27,323 nt of DNA from Bacteriovoracaceae bacterium UBA4096 (GTDB taxonomy: Bacteria; Bdellovibrionota; Bacteriovoracia; Bacteriovoracales; Bacteriovoracaceae): assembly GCA_002381945.1 (NCBI GenBank), contig DFXY01000009.1, positions 1-27,323 on the forward strand. Direction: 5' to 3'. The translations under genes and the position numbers were made by a program. Positions within the stretch are counted from its first letter, which is position 1. Each line of letters starts with the position of its first letter. Shown here in pieces: positions 1 to 7,906 of this stretch. The notes beneath the pieces are model-generated. The model was given only the letters and a program-made list of their open reading frames with translations. It did no database searches and had not been told where the DNA came from.

Positions 1-551
1 TATTCTTCTAATTCTGAAGCCTTGATGAGATTAACCAGGAGTTTCCCTTTCCATCTCGATGGGGCCGGGAAATTAATCACTTTTCGATTGGTCAGGGTGT
101 ACTGAAGAGAACTGAATGTAGAGTTCATCTTCGCACCGGGAATATTCGGCGCTGATTTTAAAAGAGTTCCATATCTTTCAACGTGAACACCTTCCTGGGC
201 CATAAGGCTCAAGGAAATAGGGTGCCCACCGGCCTTTTCATTTTTGTGGCGAAGCTCATCGAATTTTAAAAGCAGACTCGCCGTATGATGGCAGGGCTTC
301 TCTGCGTTCCAAAGTTTACATGTACACTGAGTGGTCAGGTTACCTTGTTTGTAACTGACCTTAGATTCGTAATTGGTATTATTCTCCGCCAGAATCCCAC
401 TTACAATAAAGTAGGTTTCAAAGGTTCCTTTCATGAATGAAAGTGAAACCCGGCCTTGTTCGACCATTTTTTGCGCGAGAAAAACCACTGAAGGTTCGAA
501 ACTCTTCTGTAATAAATCCTGAATCGGGGACTCGATATGCGTATATTCCAT
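1..551 (-). CDS. SWIM zinc-finger protein, 5' part only
   Basis: This minus-strand frame is open from an ATG at 549-551 to the window edge, giving 183 residues with no stop; the 3' end is missing. It carries a SWIM-type zinc-binding motif, CxCx8CxH (C76, C78, C87, H89), within QCTCKLWNAEKPCHH. SWIM domains bind nucleic acid or protein partners, and in bacteria they often sit at the N-terminus of large SNF2-family helicases. That makes a helicase likely for the unseen part, but no helicase motif is visible here. The residues before the motif form a mixed helix and strand region with no signal peptide, so the protein should be cytoplasmic. The ribosome binding site is weak. The gene lies downstream of the rpoD terminator and is probably transcribed separately. 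Confidence 0.75.
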   Translation of the reverse strand, partial: MEYTHIESPIQDLLQKSFEPSVVFLAQKMVEQGRVSLSFMKGTFETYFIVSGILAENNTNYESKVSYKQGNLTTQCTCKLWNAEKPCHHTASLLLKFDELRHKNEKAGGHPISLSLMAQEGVHVERYGTLLKSAPNIPGAKMNSTFSSLQYTLTNRKVINFPAPSRWKGKLLVNLIKASELEE

Positions 552-617
552 TAAGCTCAATTTTCCAAAAGTTTAGTATAGACCGATTTTTTCTAAATGG
601 CAGGTTAATTAAGAGGT

Positions 618-646
618 AAAAAAAAAGGGCCGGAGAACCGGCCCTT
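618..646 (-). terminator. Intrinsic terminator of the trmB-dnaG-rpoD run
   Basis: A 9-bp perfect GC-rich stem (625-633 with 638-646) has a 4-nt loop. On the minus strand it is followed by nine T (A at 618-626 on the plus strand). It starts 6 bases after the rpoD stop codon, the expected place for the operon's rho-independent terminator. Confidence 0.92.
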
Positions 647-651
647 CATTT

Positions 652-2391
652 TTAGTTATCGAGGTACGATTTAAGAAGCTTAGCTCGGCTTGGATGGCGA
701 AGCTTACGAAGTGCCTTGGCCTCAATCTGACGAATACGTTCACGTGTAACGAAGAAATCCTGACCAACTTCTTCAAGAGTATGATCTGATTTTTCACCGA
801 TACCAAAACGCATACGAAGGACTTTTTCCTCTCTTGGAGTCAGAGTCGAAAGTACTGAACGAGTTTGTTCAGAAAGCGTCACACTCATCACAGCATCAGC
901 AGGAGAGATGATCTTTTTATCTTCAATAAAGTCACCCAAAGATGAATCCTCTTCTTCTCCGATTGGAGTTTCAAGAGAGATTGGCTCTTTCGAGATTTTG
1001 AAAACTTTTTTCACTTTATCTACTGATAGTTCCATCTTCTCTGCAATTTCTTCCGGAGTTGGTTCACGACCAAGTTCCTGGATTAGTTGACGAGAAGTCC
1101 GGGCCAGTTTGTTGATCGTTTCAATCATGTGAACCGGAATACGGATAGTACGGCCCTGATCGGCAATCGCACGAGTGATGGCCTGACGAATCCACCAGGT
1201 AGCATAAGTTGAGAACTTATATCCACGACGGTATTCAAACTTATCAACAGCTTTCATCAGACCAATGTTTCCTTCCTGAATCAAATCCAGGAACTGAAGA
1301 CCACGGTTAGTGTATTTCTTAGAAATAGAAACCACGAGACGAAGGTTGGCCTCAACCAGCTGAGATTTGGCTTTATCGGCTTTTTCTTCACCAGTGATGA
1401 TGATGTTATAAACTGAAAGGATATCTTCGAACGCCATACCAGCGTCAATGGCCAGACGACGAAGTTTACGAAGAATATCTTCCTGAGTCCTTACCATCTG
1501 TTCAATTTTTGCGTCTGTTGTGAAAAGGTTACGTGCTAGCTCACGCTTGAACGCATCATCTTCCAATAAACGGTCGTAAAGAACCTTGTACTCATCATCG
1601 TTATTTACTTCAAGAAATTTATAAATACGTTCTTGTTGCTCATACAATTCACGGAATTGAAGGAAGTAACTTTTCACTGGTTCAGTGAAAGAGTTGATGA
1701 TCTTACGGTTAAAAGTCAGGTCAACGAGTTCGTTACCAACTTCATCCATAACTTTCTGTTCATCTTTTTCCATTTTCTTCAGAGTTCCGTCTTCATTCAC
1801 AATTTGTGTCAGAAGGTCCTTAACGTGTTCAACCACGCCAAAGATACGATCTCTGGTTTCATGAATTTCTTTTTCAGTTGATTCATCATCCAGACCACGA
1901 ACCAGATCTTTCACATACTCATTTTGCTCTTCAGCTTGAACGACTTTGTTCTTAAGTTTAACAATCTCTTCAAGAGCATGTTTTGACTTAAGACAAGAAA
2001 GGACGATTTCTTTTTCACCTTCTTCAATCTCTTTAGCGATTTTAACTTCGCCTTCTCGAGTAAGGAGGGCAACTGATCCCATCTTTTTAAGATATAGTTT
2101 AACCGGGTCACTTGATGAGGCACGAAGCTCGGCTTCTTCATCAATAGTGAGAGGGTCTTCCGCAACTTCAGTGCTGGACTTCTCAGAGTCTTCTTCATCA
2201 ACTTCCGGTGATTTTACCAGAATGCGGGCTTCTTCAATCTTGTCCATGATCTGATCAAGCGAAGCAGGATCAACGATGTTCGCCGGGATGGCGTCATTGA
2301 TTTCTTCCGGAGTAAGATAAGATTGATCTTTCCCCTTCATGACAAGACGAGAAAATTCCCGTGAGTTTAAAAAGGCAACGACGACTGACAT
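652..2391 (-). CDS. rpoD: RNA polymerase primary sigma factor (sigma-70)
   Basis: This is the housekeeping sigma factor that directs RNA polymerase to -35/-10 promoters. At 579 residues it has the normal group 1 size. The N-terminus resembles region 1.1 (GKDQSYLTPEEINDAIP), followed by region 1.2 (DPVKLYLKKMG, about residue 95) and an acidic non-conserved stretch. Region 2 begins near residue 345 (NLRLVVSISKKYTNRGLQFL, then the WWIRQAITRAI helix), and region 4 lies at the C-terminus (LTPREEKVLRMRFG, then VTRERIRQIEAKALRKLRHP). The ATG at 2389-2391 is preceded by AGGAG at good spacing, and that binding site overlaps the dnaG stop codon, so the two genes are translationally close. The dnaG-rpoD order is the classical macromolecular-synthesis arrangement, here without rpsU and with trmB upstream. 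Confidence 0.97.
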   Translation of the reverse strand: MSVVVAFLNSREFSRLVMKGKDQSYLTPEEINDAIPANIVDPASLDQIMDKIEEARILVKSPEVDEEDSEKSSTEVAEDPLTIDEEAELRASSSDPVKLYLKKMGSVALLTREGEVKIAKEIEEGEKEIVLSCLKSKHALEEIVKLKNKVVQAEEQNEYVKDLVRGLDDESTEKEIHETRDRIFGVVEHVKDLLTQIVNEDGTLKKMEKDEQKVMDEVGNELVDLTFNRKIINSFTEPVKSYFLQFRELYEQQERIYKFLEVNNDDEYKVLYDRLLEDDAFKRELARNLFTTDAKIEQMVRTQEDILRKLRRLAIDAGMAFEDILSVYNIIITGEEKADKAKSQLVEANLRLVVSISKKYTNRGLQFLDLIQEGNIGLMKAVDKFEYRRGYKFSTYATWWIRQAITRAIADQGRTIRIPVHMIETINKLARTSRQLIQELGREPTPEEIAEKMELSVDKVKKVFKISKEPISLETPIGEEEDSSLGDFIEDKKIISPADAVMSVTLSEQTRSVLSTLTPREEKVLRMRFGIGEKSDHTLEEVGQDFFVTRERIRQIEAKALRKLRHPSRAKLLKSYLDN

Positions 2392-2399
2392 AGTATCTC

Positions 2400-4271
2400 C
2401 TAGGGGCCTGTATTTTTGAGATTCAAAATCTCTTTATCCAGTTTTGAGATTTCGGACAAAATTAAATCAACTTCAATCTGCGTAGGTGAGGACTTTTGTT
2501 TTATGACCAGGTCTTTGCGCCTGGTCTTTAACTGGTCCATCCTTAGCATCAAGTGGTAGTCCTTCAACATCCTTTGAATGACCTTCTCATTATATTTATT
2601 TCCATACTGGAATAAAGCTTCAGTTCCAACATCTACAATCTCTTTGCTGTAGCCGCCGTACTGAAGTTCTTCCTGAACGATGGAAACGTATTCCGCATCG
2701 TCGATTTCCAAATAAATTTTAACGAGCCACTGAATTAGCTTTTTTACCTCATCATGCCCAATAGTGGCAAGAAATTCATCTGGTTTCAAGTGCGTCAAGA
2801 ACTCAGGATGACAGAGGATTTCCTTAATAAACACCCTCTCACTTTTAGTGGGAGGCGGGAGTACTTGACTTGTAATTTGGTTATGCAAGTTCTGGGCCTC
2901 TTCGGCCTCTGTTGCCAGAATTTCTTCTGTTACTTCCAGTTTTGGTCTTTCAATTACCGTATGAGTCTTTTCTTTCTGACGACTTAGGAACTCTTTATAA
3001 TTTTCTAAAATTGCAGTGGCATCGGACTTCATTCCCAGAATTTTGGCCGCATTGACCACTCTTTCTGTGGCAGAAAGGTTCTCCTTCAAAGGAGAGACCA
3101 ATTCTTCCACCTTTCGCAGAAGATCAATCTTTTGATCAGTCGTGTCAGGGATTTTTTCTGTAAACAACTCCTGAATCAGGACATCAAGATAGATGGGGGC
3201 CTTCTCTATTCGCTCTATCAAGGCGAGTCGGCCTTCGTTCAGAAGAAATTCGTCTGGATCCTTATGAGGCTCAAAACTAAGATAACGAGGAAGGATTCCG
3301 CCTGCCATGAAGTCAGCGTTAATTCGATGCATGGCCTTCTTTCCGGCCGCATCTGAGTCAAGGGCGAGATAAACATTCTTGGTCATGTTAGAAAGGAGGC
3401 GAACAGATTGCTCTGACAAGGCAGTACCCATGGTTCCAACTGTCTGTTGAAGACCATACTGATGCATAGTAATGACGTCGATATTTCCTTCGACCAGAAT
3501 CACCTGATCATTTTGTCTGATAGCGTTTTTACCAAAGGCGTATCCGAACAGGATCGAGCCTTTATTGAAAATAAATGAATCAAATGAGTTGATGTATTTA
3601 GCAACATGTCCTGTTACCGTTCTGGCGCTGTATCCACGAACCTGTCCTGAGTGATCATGAATCGGAAACATAACTCTGTCTCTGAATTGATCAAAGATGC
3701 TATTTTTTTCTTCATTAAATCTGATGATTCCAATTTCCTTAGCGGTTTGCCGGGCCAAATCTCCATCAGCGCCTGGAAGGGAATCAAGATAATGAAAGAG
3801 AGCGTTACTCCCGGGAGCGTAACCTATTTGCCACTTCTCAACAGTCTCCTGATCAAGTTGTCTTTTTTTAATGAACTCAGAAAAAAGCGGGGGATTTTGA
3901 GAGGCGACTTTTTTATAGAGTTTAACGGAAGCGTTCAAAACCCGGAAGGCCATTTCCACCTTTGGGTTTTTTTTCTTCTCTTTTAATTCTTCAAAGGGGA
4001 ATCCCAGGATGCCGGCGATTTCTCGAAGGGCATCTACGAATTCAACTTTTTTATATTCTTTAACAAAGGTAATGGCGTCACCGCCGGCACCGCAGGCAAA
4101 ACATTTGTACATGCCTTTGGTATCGTTGACCTTGAGAGAGGGTTTGGTATCAGAGTGAAAGGGACAAATAGCTTCGAGGGTAGCGCCTCTCTTATTGAGA
4201 GTGATGTAGTGGCCAATCACCGTGGAAACCGGCGATTCCTTGATCCGATCTTTCAACTCTTCAAAGGCCAT
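2400..4271 (-). CDS. dnaG: DNA primase
   Basis: DnaG makes the RNA primers for chromosome replication at the fork. The 623 residues carry the whole architecture. An N-terminal CHC2 zinc finger (C36, H39, C57, C60; CPFH and CFACGAGG) is followed by the catalytic core with its basic motif (RDRVMFPIHDHSGQVRGYSAR region). The Toprim motifs are LVEGNIDVI near residue 257 and ALDSDAAGKKA near 303. A C-terminal helicase-interaction region has diverged, as usual. I chose the ATG at 4269-4271 over the in-frame TTG just before it, because AAGGA lies 7 bases upstream of the ATG. The trmB stop codon is only 3 bases upstream, so translation is probably coupled. In the Toprim motif the usual EGYMD reads EGNID; the catalytic acidic residues are kept. 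Confidence 0.96.
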   Translation of the reverse strand: MAFEELKDRIKESPVSTVIGHYITLNKRGATLEAICPFHSDTKPSLKVNDTKGMYKCFACGAGGDAITFVKEYKKVEFVDALREIAGILGFPFEELKEKKKNPKVEMAFRVLNASVKLYKKVASQNPPLFSEFIKKRQLDQETVEKWQIGYAPGSNALFHYLDSLPGADGDLARQTAKEIGIIRFNEEKNSIFDQFRDRVMFPIHDHSGQVRGYSARTVTGHVAKYINSFDSFIFNKGSILFGYAFGKNAIRQNDQVILVEGNIDVITMHQYGLQQTVGTMGTALSEQSVRLLSNMTKNVYLALDSDAAGKKAMHRINADFMAGGILPRYLSFEPHKDPDEFLLNEGRLALIERIEKAPIYLDVLIQELFTEKIPDTTDQKIDLLRKVEELVSPLKENLSATERVVNAAKILGMKSDATAILENYKEFLSRQKEKTHTVIERPKLEVTEEILATEAEEAQNLHNQITSQVLPPPTKSERVFIKEILCHPEFLTHLKPDEFLATIGHDEVKKLIQWLVKIYLEIDDAEYVSIVQEELQYGGYSKEIVDVGTEALFQYGNKYNEKVIQRMLKDYHLMLRMDQLKTRRKDLVIKQKSSPTQIEVDLILSEISKLDKEILNLKNTGP

Positions 4272-4274
4272 CAA

Positions 4275-4994
4275 CTATCCTTTCAGATTACGAAGCACGA
4301 TGGATTTGATCAATGTTCCCTGGGATAAAAATATTTTTTCAAACTTTGTCGTAAATTGCGAGAGGAAATGTTCAGGAAACTCCTGACGTAAATCTTTTGA
4401 CTGCAATAATACCTCAAAACGGTCATCACCTTTAAGGTGCTCGAGCATCCATTCAAAGTAACCATCGTGATCGGTTTTTACAAACAAGGTGCCGCCTGGT
4501 TTGAGTACTTTGTGGCAGGCATTTAAAAAAGGCTTTTGGAATAAGCGCTTCTTATTATGTCGGGTCTTGGGCCATGGATCAGGAAAAAAATAAAAGACAG
4601 ATTGAACTTCACTTTCATCGAACATGAATTCTAAACGCTCACCACGGGCACGCAGATAACGAAAGTTTTTATGTTCCAGCTTATTAAGTTTCTGGGCCAC
4701 GCTGTAGCTGCGCTTAAAGCGATGATCGAGACCAATGAAATTGACTTCCGGATACTTTTGGCAATATTCCATCATGAATTCGCCGTAACCGGTGCCGATT
4801 TCAACTTCAATTGGTTTTTCATTGGCAAAAATATTTTTCCATTTACCAACATTGGACTCGGCTTCTTCGTCCCGTAAAACAAACGAATCAAAAACCTCGA
4901 GTTTATCGTGGTAGGGATTGTCGTGAGTGTATTTAAAATCGGCCCGATAACAAAAATTGTCATCGATAGTTTTCTTTAATTTGTCTGTTGTCAT
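4275..4994 (-). CDS. trmB: tRNA (guanine-N7)-methyltransferase
   Basis: TrmB makes m7G46 in the variable loop of tRNAs from S-adenosylmethionine. The SAM-binding motif EIGTGYGEF is at 65-73, followed by GLDHRFKR, the family signature FPDPWPKTRHNKKR at 137-150, and GGTLFVKTDHDGYFEWM. The length (239 residues) is typical. I take the ATG at 4992-4994; the frame extends upstream to a TTG at 5033, but those extra residues are hydrophobic and overlap the flagellin terminator region. No Shine-Dalgarno sequence is seen before this ATG (the 12 bases upstream are pyrimidine-rich), so initiation may be weak or near-leaderless. It heads the trmB-dnaG-rpoD run, and the strong flagellin terminator upstream suggests that the run has its own promoter. 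Confidence 0.94.
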   Translation of the reverse strand: MTTDKLKKTIDDNFCYRADFKYTHDNPYHDKLEVFDSFVLRDEEAESNVGKWKNIFANEKPIEVEIGTGYGEFMMEYCQKYPEVNFIGLDHRFKRSYSVAQKLNKLEHKNFRYLRARGERLEFMFDESEVQSVFYFFPDPWPKTRHNKKRLFQKPFLNACHKVLKPGGTLFVKTDHDGYFEWMLEHLKGDDRFEVLLQSKDLRQEFPEHFLSQFTTKFEKIFLSQGTLIKSIVLRNLKG

Positions 4995-5027
4995 AGAGGG
5001 GAAATAACAAAAAAACACGTTGCAGTA

Positions 5028-5061
5028 AAACAAAAAAGGCCTTTCCCAAGAGGGAAAGGCC
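5028..5061 (-). terminator. Intrinsic terminator after flagellin
   Basis: A 10-bp perfect stem (5038-5047 with 5052-5061) has a 4-nt loop and is followed on the minus strand by TTTTTTGTTTT. It lies 23 bases after the flagellin stop codon. Five T on the plus-strand side (5065-5069) may make it weakly bidirectional. Confidence 0.92.
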
Positions 5062-5083
5062 AGGTTTTTCAGATTCTAGTGTC

Positions 5084-5917
5084 TTAGCCGATCAACTTAA
5101 GGGCATTTTGACCACTTACGTTGGCCTGAGCAAGTACCGAAGTACCGGCCGCAGTGATGATCTGGTTACGAGCTTGCTTAGCAGTTTCCTCAGCATAATC
5201 CACATCGCGGATTCGGCTGTTAGCAGCACTCATATTCTCAGTGTAAGTCTGCAAGTTGTTCGAAGTTGAAGTCAGGCGGTTTTGGAGTGAACCAAGAACG
5301 GCACGTTGACCCGAAACTTTTTCAATTGCAGCATCGATATTTGCCAAAGAATCTTGAGAGCCTTCCTTAGTCGAAATATCAAGTGAACTCACACCCAGAG
5401 ATTCGTTTGAAGCATCCAACTGGTTTGCTTCAAAGCCGATTCGGTTTTCAAAGGCATCGCCTTTTGTACCTACCTGGAACTCATACTGATCACCTTGACC
5501 GTTGAGGAGTTTTTTCCCGTTATATTCAGTAACCTGGGAAATACGATCCATCTCCGATTTCAGCTGTTGATATTCCAAGTTCGACATTCCTCTCTCAACA
5601 TCACCCACGGTATCAGAAGATGATTGAATGGCGAGCTCTCGCATACGAGTCAAAATATTTGACGTCTCGTTTAGACCACCCTCAGCTACCTGAACCATGG
5701 AAATACCATCGTTCGCGTTTCTGTTTGCCTGTTGAGACGAACGAATTTCAGCTTTCATTTTCTCTGAAATCGCGAGTCCCGCCGCATCGTCTGCTGACTT
5801 GGTGATTCGAGAACCCGAAGAAAGTTTTGAAAAACTTTCTTGTGATTCTTTGTTCACTTTGCCTACTGATGTCTGCGCCTGAAGTGAAGCAACGTTTGTG
5901 TTAATTCTGAAACCCAT
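5084..5917 (-). CDS. fliC: Flagellin (flagellar filament subunit)
   Basis: This is the exported structural protein of the flagellar filament. At 277 residues it is a short flagellin made almost only of the conserved D0/D1 helical parts. The N-terminal half starts MGFRINTNVASLQAQ and contains LSSGSRITKSADDAAGLAIS and the MRELAIQSSSDT region. The C-terminal half contains SRIRDVDYAEETAKQARNQI and ends with QANVSGQNALKLIG. The variable central domain is minimal. GGAGGA precedes the ATG at good spacing. The gene is monocistronic: a long upstream region (5918-6247), a strong terminator after it, and no other flagellar gene in the window. Other flagellin paralogues are likely elsewhere in the genome, which I infer from relatives that carry several. 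Confidence 0.96.
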   Translation of the reverse strand: MGFRINTNVASLQAQTSVGKVNKESQESFSKLSSGSRITKSADDAAGLAISEKMKAEIRSSQQANRNANDGISMVQVAEGGLNETSNILTRMRELAIQSSSDTVGDVERGMSNLEYQQLKSEMDRISQVTEYNGKKLLNGQGDQYEFQVGTKGDAFENRIGFEANQLDASNESLGVSSLDISTKEGSQDSLANIDAAIEKVSGQRAVLGSLQNRLTSTSNNLQTYTENMSAANSRIRDVDYAEETAKQARNQIITAAGTSVLAQANVSGQNALKLIG

Positions 5918-6247
5918 AGACTATCCTCCGGTTAAAATCATACCCAACCTCCAAGTCAGTTGATGGATTGTTCAAATTCCATCATTAGGCAACCGTGCCA
6001 TTTCTGTTTTTTTGACCTCATCACCATGATGAAGTCGTTGTTGACCTAGCGTTTCGGTGCGTTTTTCGGGGAACATGAGGAATTTTTTTCCACTTTTTTG
6101 CGGTCGTCTTAAGAAAGAGAAGTGTCTGAATTGTCAAGAAAGTCTGATTAGTTAAGTCTGATATATTTTAGGATTTTTTTAGTTATTCAAGGACGTTTTC
6201 TGGAAAGTTAAGTAAAATGACCAAAAATTCTTACAGAGAGAGTGATT
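5918..6247. promoter_or_regulatory. Divergent intergenic region between flagellin and aminotransferase
   Basis: These 330 bases must hold promoters for both divergent genes. On the minus strand TTGACA (about 6136-6141, toward the flagellin gene) could be a -35 element, but no good -10 sits at 17 bases. Short dyads occur (TCATCA-CCA-TGATGA near 6020-6035; GGCA-N4-TGCC at 5988-5999). I see no convincing sigma-28 or sigma-54 promoter and no coding frame. Confidence 0.4.
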
Positions 6248-7360
6248 ATGAAAGTTAACTTCATCGATATTCTTCGTTACGAAAATAATTTTTTAGAAAC
6301 CGTTACTGCAAAAACAGCAGAGCTTCTCAAGAATGGCCACTTTGTAGGCGGTCCGATCGTGGGTCAATTCGAAGCTGCTATCAAAGACTATACAAAAACC
6401 GCTTTCGCTCTGGGATGCGCTAATGGAACAGATGCCATCCAATTAGCACTTCGTGCGGCGGGTGTAGAAAAAAATGATAAGGTTCTTCTTCCCGATATGA
6501 CTTTCTGGGCAACTTTCGAATCGATTGTGAATGTTGGTGCCATTCCTTGCACGATTGATGTTTCTAAAGAAACTCTTCACCTCACTCTGGCTTCAGTTAA
6601 AGAAGGTGTAGAGAAATTTAAACCAAAAGCACTCTTGCTGGTTCATCTCTATGGATGGGCCTGTCCTGAAACAATGGAAATTCGTAAATACTGTCATGAA
6701 AATAATGTCATTCTGGTGGAAGACTGTGCTCAGGCAATTGGTGTTAAAATCAATGGTGAAGACATTCTGACAAATGCTCTGGTGGCCACTACCAGTTATT
6801 ATCCGGCAAAAGTTTTGGGAGCGAGTGGGGATGCCGGTGGTATCTTTACGACTGATCAAAAAATTGCAGAGACGACTAAAATTTTATTAAATCACGGCCG
6901 CACTGGTCACTATGATCATGGCATGATTGGATGGAATTCACGTCTGGGTGCCTATGAGGCGAACTTCCTGGTTGAATCTTTAAAATATCTGGATGCACGT
7001 CTGGAAAGTCGTCGTCATGTTTGTAATGAGTACCGTGCTAAAATAAAAAATCCTGCCTTAAACTTTTTGAAGCCATCTGATGATGTGGTTGAAAATGGAT
7101 ATCTTTCAGTTGCTCTTATGACTCCTGAAACTCGTCCGGCCTTCATTGAATACTTAAAGAAAAATGAAATTGGTTATGGAACTGTTTATCCGGGGGCCAT
7201 GAGCGCTCAGCCGGGGGCGACTGCTCATATTGGTGGGAAAATTTCTCATGGTCATGCAGAGTGGATCGCTAAGTCGATTATTAATCTTCCATGTTTTGCT
7301 TACATGAAACAAGAAGAGATCGATTATGTTATTGAGACAGTGAATAATTTTAAGGCCTAG
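6248..7360 (+). CDS. DegT/DnrJ/EryC1-family PLP aminotransferase
   Basis: The family is pyridoxal-phosphate enzymes that transfer an amino group to keto-sugars in making surface-polysaccharide or glycan precursors. Visible landmarks are GCANGTDAIQLAL (57-69, cofactor phosphate region), VEDCAQAIG (157-165, with D159 contacting the cofactor pyridine) and the Schiff-base lysine K188 in YYPAKVLGASGDAGG. The length, 370 residues, is normal. The ATG at 6248 is preceded by GAGAGAG at good spacing; an upstream in-frame GTG at 6242 is less likely. No other sugar-nucleotide gene lies nearby, so the substrate cannot be told. It diverges from flagellin, and many bacteria glycosylate flagellin with amino sugars, so a role in filament glycosylation is possible but only inferred. 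The 3' end overlaps the minus-strand small gene by 11 bases. Confidence 0.9.
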   Translation: MKVNFIDILRYENNFLETVTAKTAELLKNGHFVGGPIVGQFEAAIKDYTKTAFALGCANGTDAIQLALRAAGVEKNDKVLLPDMTFWATFESIVNVGAIPCTIDVSKETLHLTLASVKEGVEKFKPKALLLVHLYGWACPETMEIRKYCHENNVILVEDCAQAIGVKINGEDILTNALVATTSYYPAKVLGASGDAGGIFTTDQKIAETTKILLNHGRTGHYDHGMIGWNSRLGAYEANFLVESLKYLDARLESRRHVCNEYRAKIKNPALNFLKPSDDVVENGYLSVALMTPETRPAFIEYLKKNEIGYGTVYPGAMSAQPGATAHIGGKISHGHAEWIAKSIINLPCFAYMKQEEIDYVIETVNNFKA

Positions 7361-7520
7361 ACTTCTTCAGCCAGTTCTCTATGATGAGAGCGGCCTTCTT
7401 TGAAACTTCCGGATCTTTTTGAATTTTATCGTTGAGTCGTTTTATAAGCGACTCAACGATTTGTTTGTCCTGATGATAAAGCTTCGGCATTTCTGTAGGC
7501 TTTATTTTAAAGGCAGACAT
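7350..7520 (-). CDS. Small hypothetical protein, 56 residues
   Basis: This minus-strand frame begins with ATG at 7518-7520, 6 bases after the stop codon of the 81-residue gene upstream, which suggests coupled translation. The product is charged and helical (MSAFKIKPTEMPKLYHQ at the start, KKAALIIENWLKKSRP at the end) and has no signal peptide or membrane segment. Its last 11 bases overlap the end of the convergent aminotransferase gene. A 12-bp perfect inverted repeat lies in the middle of the frame and could instead be the reason for sequence conservation here. I do not recognise the family. Coding status is moderately supported by the spacing and a plausible amino-acid composition. Confidence 0.5.
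   Translation of the reverse strand: MSAFKIKPTEMPKLYHQDKQIVESLIKRLNDKIQKDPEVSKKAALIIENWLKKSRP
7428..7466 (+). terminator. Candidate terminator hairpin for the aminotransferase
   Basis: A 12-bp perfect inverted repeat (7428-7439 with 7449-7460) has a 9-nt loop, and on the plus strand it is followed by TTGTTT. It lies 68 bases after the aminotransferase stop. The same bases lie within the small minus-strand ORF, so the element would terminate one gene while coding for the other. The U tract is interrupted, so its strength is uncertain. Confidence 0.55.
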
Positions 7521-7526
7521 AATGAC

Positions 7527-7772
7527 CTAGGCAACAGCTTCTGGAGCGCGACGCTTGTGAGAAGCAACTTTCGTCAGATGCTCTTCGATGATTTCATAAA
7601 GCTCAAGCTTTGTTGATTTTGGATCCATACCGTGTGGCATGACTGAATAAACCACTTCATTGTTAACTTCTGAAAAGATGAACCAGGTATTTCCAATTTT
7701 CTGGAAAAGTACATCTTTAACAGTGTTTTTAGCAGTGTTTGAATTTTTAGAATTAGTAGTTGTTGTTGTCAT
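7527..7772 (-). CDS. Small hypothetical protein, 81 residues
   Basis: I start at the ATG at 7770-7772, which has GGAGGG just upstream; the frame runs on to 7805, but that extension covers the ribosome binding site. The protein begins with a Thr/Asn/Ser-rich stretch (MTTTTTNSKNSNTAKN), followed by a compact mixed region (VLFQKIGNTWFIFSEVNNEV and LELYEIIEEHLTKVASHKRR). No signal peptide or transmembrane helix is seen. The strong binding site and lack of coupling upstream suggest good expression from its own promoter within 7773-7906. I do not recognise a family. It appears to lead a two-gene unit with the 56-residue ORF downstream. Confidence 0.72.
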   Translation of the reverse strand: MTTTTTNSKNSNTAKNTVKDVLFQKIGNTWFIFSEVNNEVVYSVMPHGMDPKSTKLELYEIIEEHLTKVASHKRRAPEAVA

Positions 7773-7906
7773 AAACCCTCCGTGGTTTCTCTTTCGTGGA
7801 CTCACATCCTGTAAGTCCCTTTGATTATCTTTTCGGAGGGGATTGTTTAAACTTTAGACATATTTAAAAAAGATTGCAGATTTTTTTTGCATCTTACCTG
7901 AGCAAA

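Noticed and set aside
4995..5033. Extended trmB start from TTG
   Set aside because: The added residues are hydrophobic and atypical for TrmB, and the DNA adjoins the flagellin terminator T tract.
5989..6000. Sigma-54 promoter (TGGCAC and TTGC on the minus strand) for flagellin
   Set aside because: The two elements are only two bases apart instead of about five, so the GG and GC dinucleotides have the wrong spacing.
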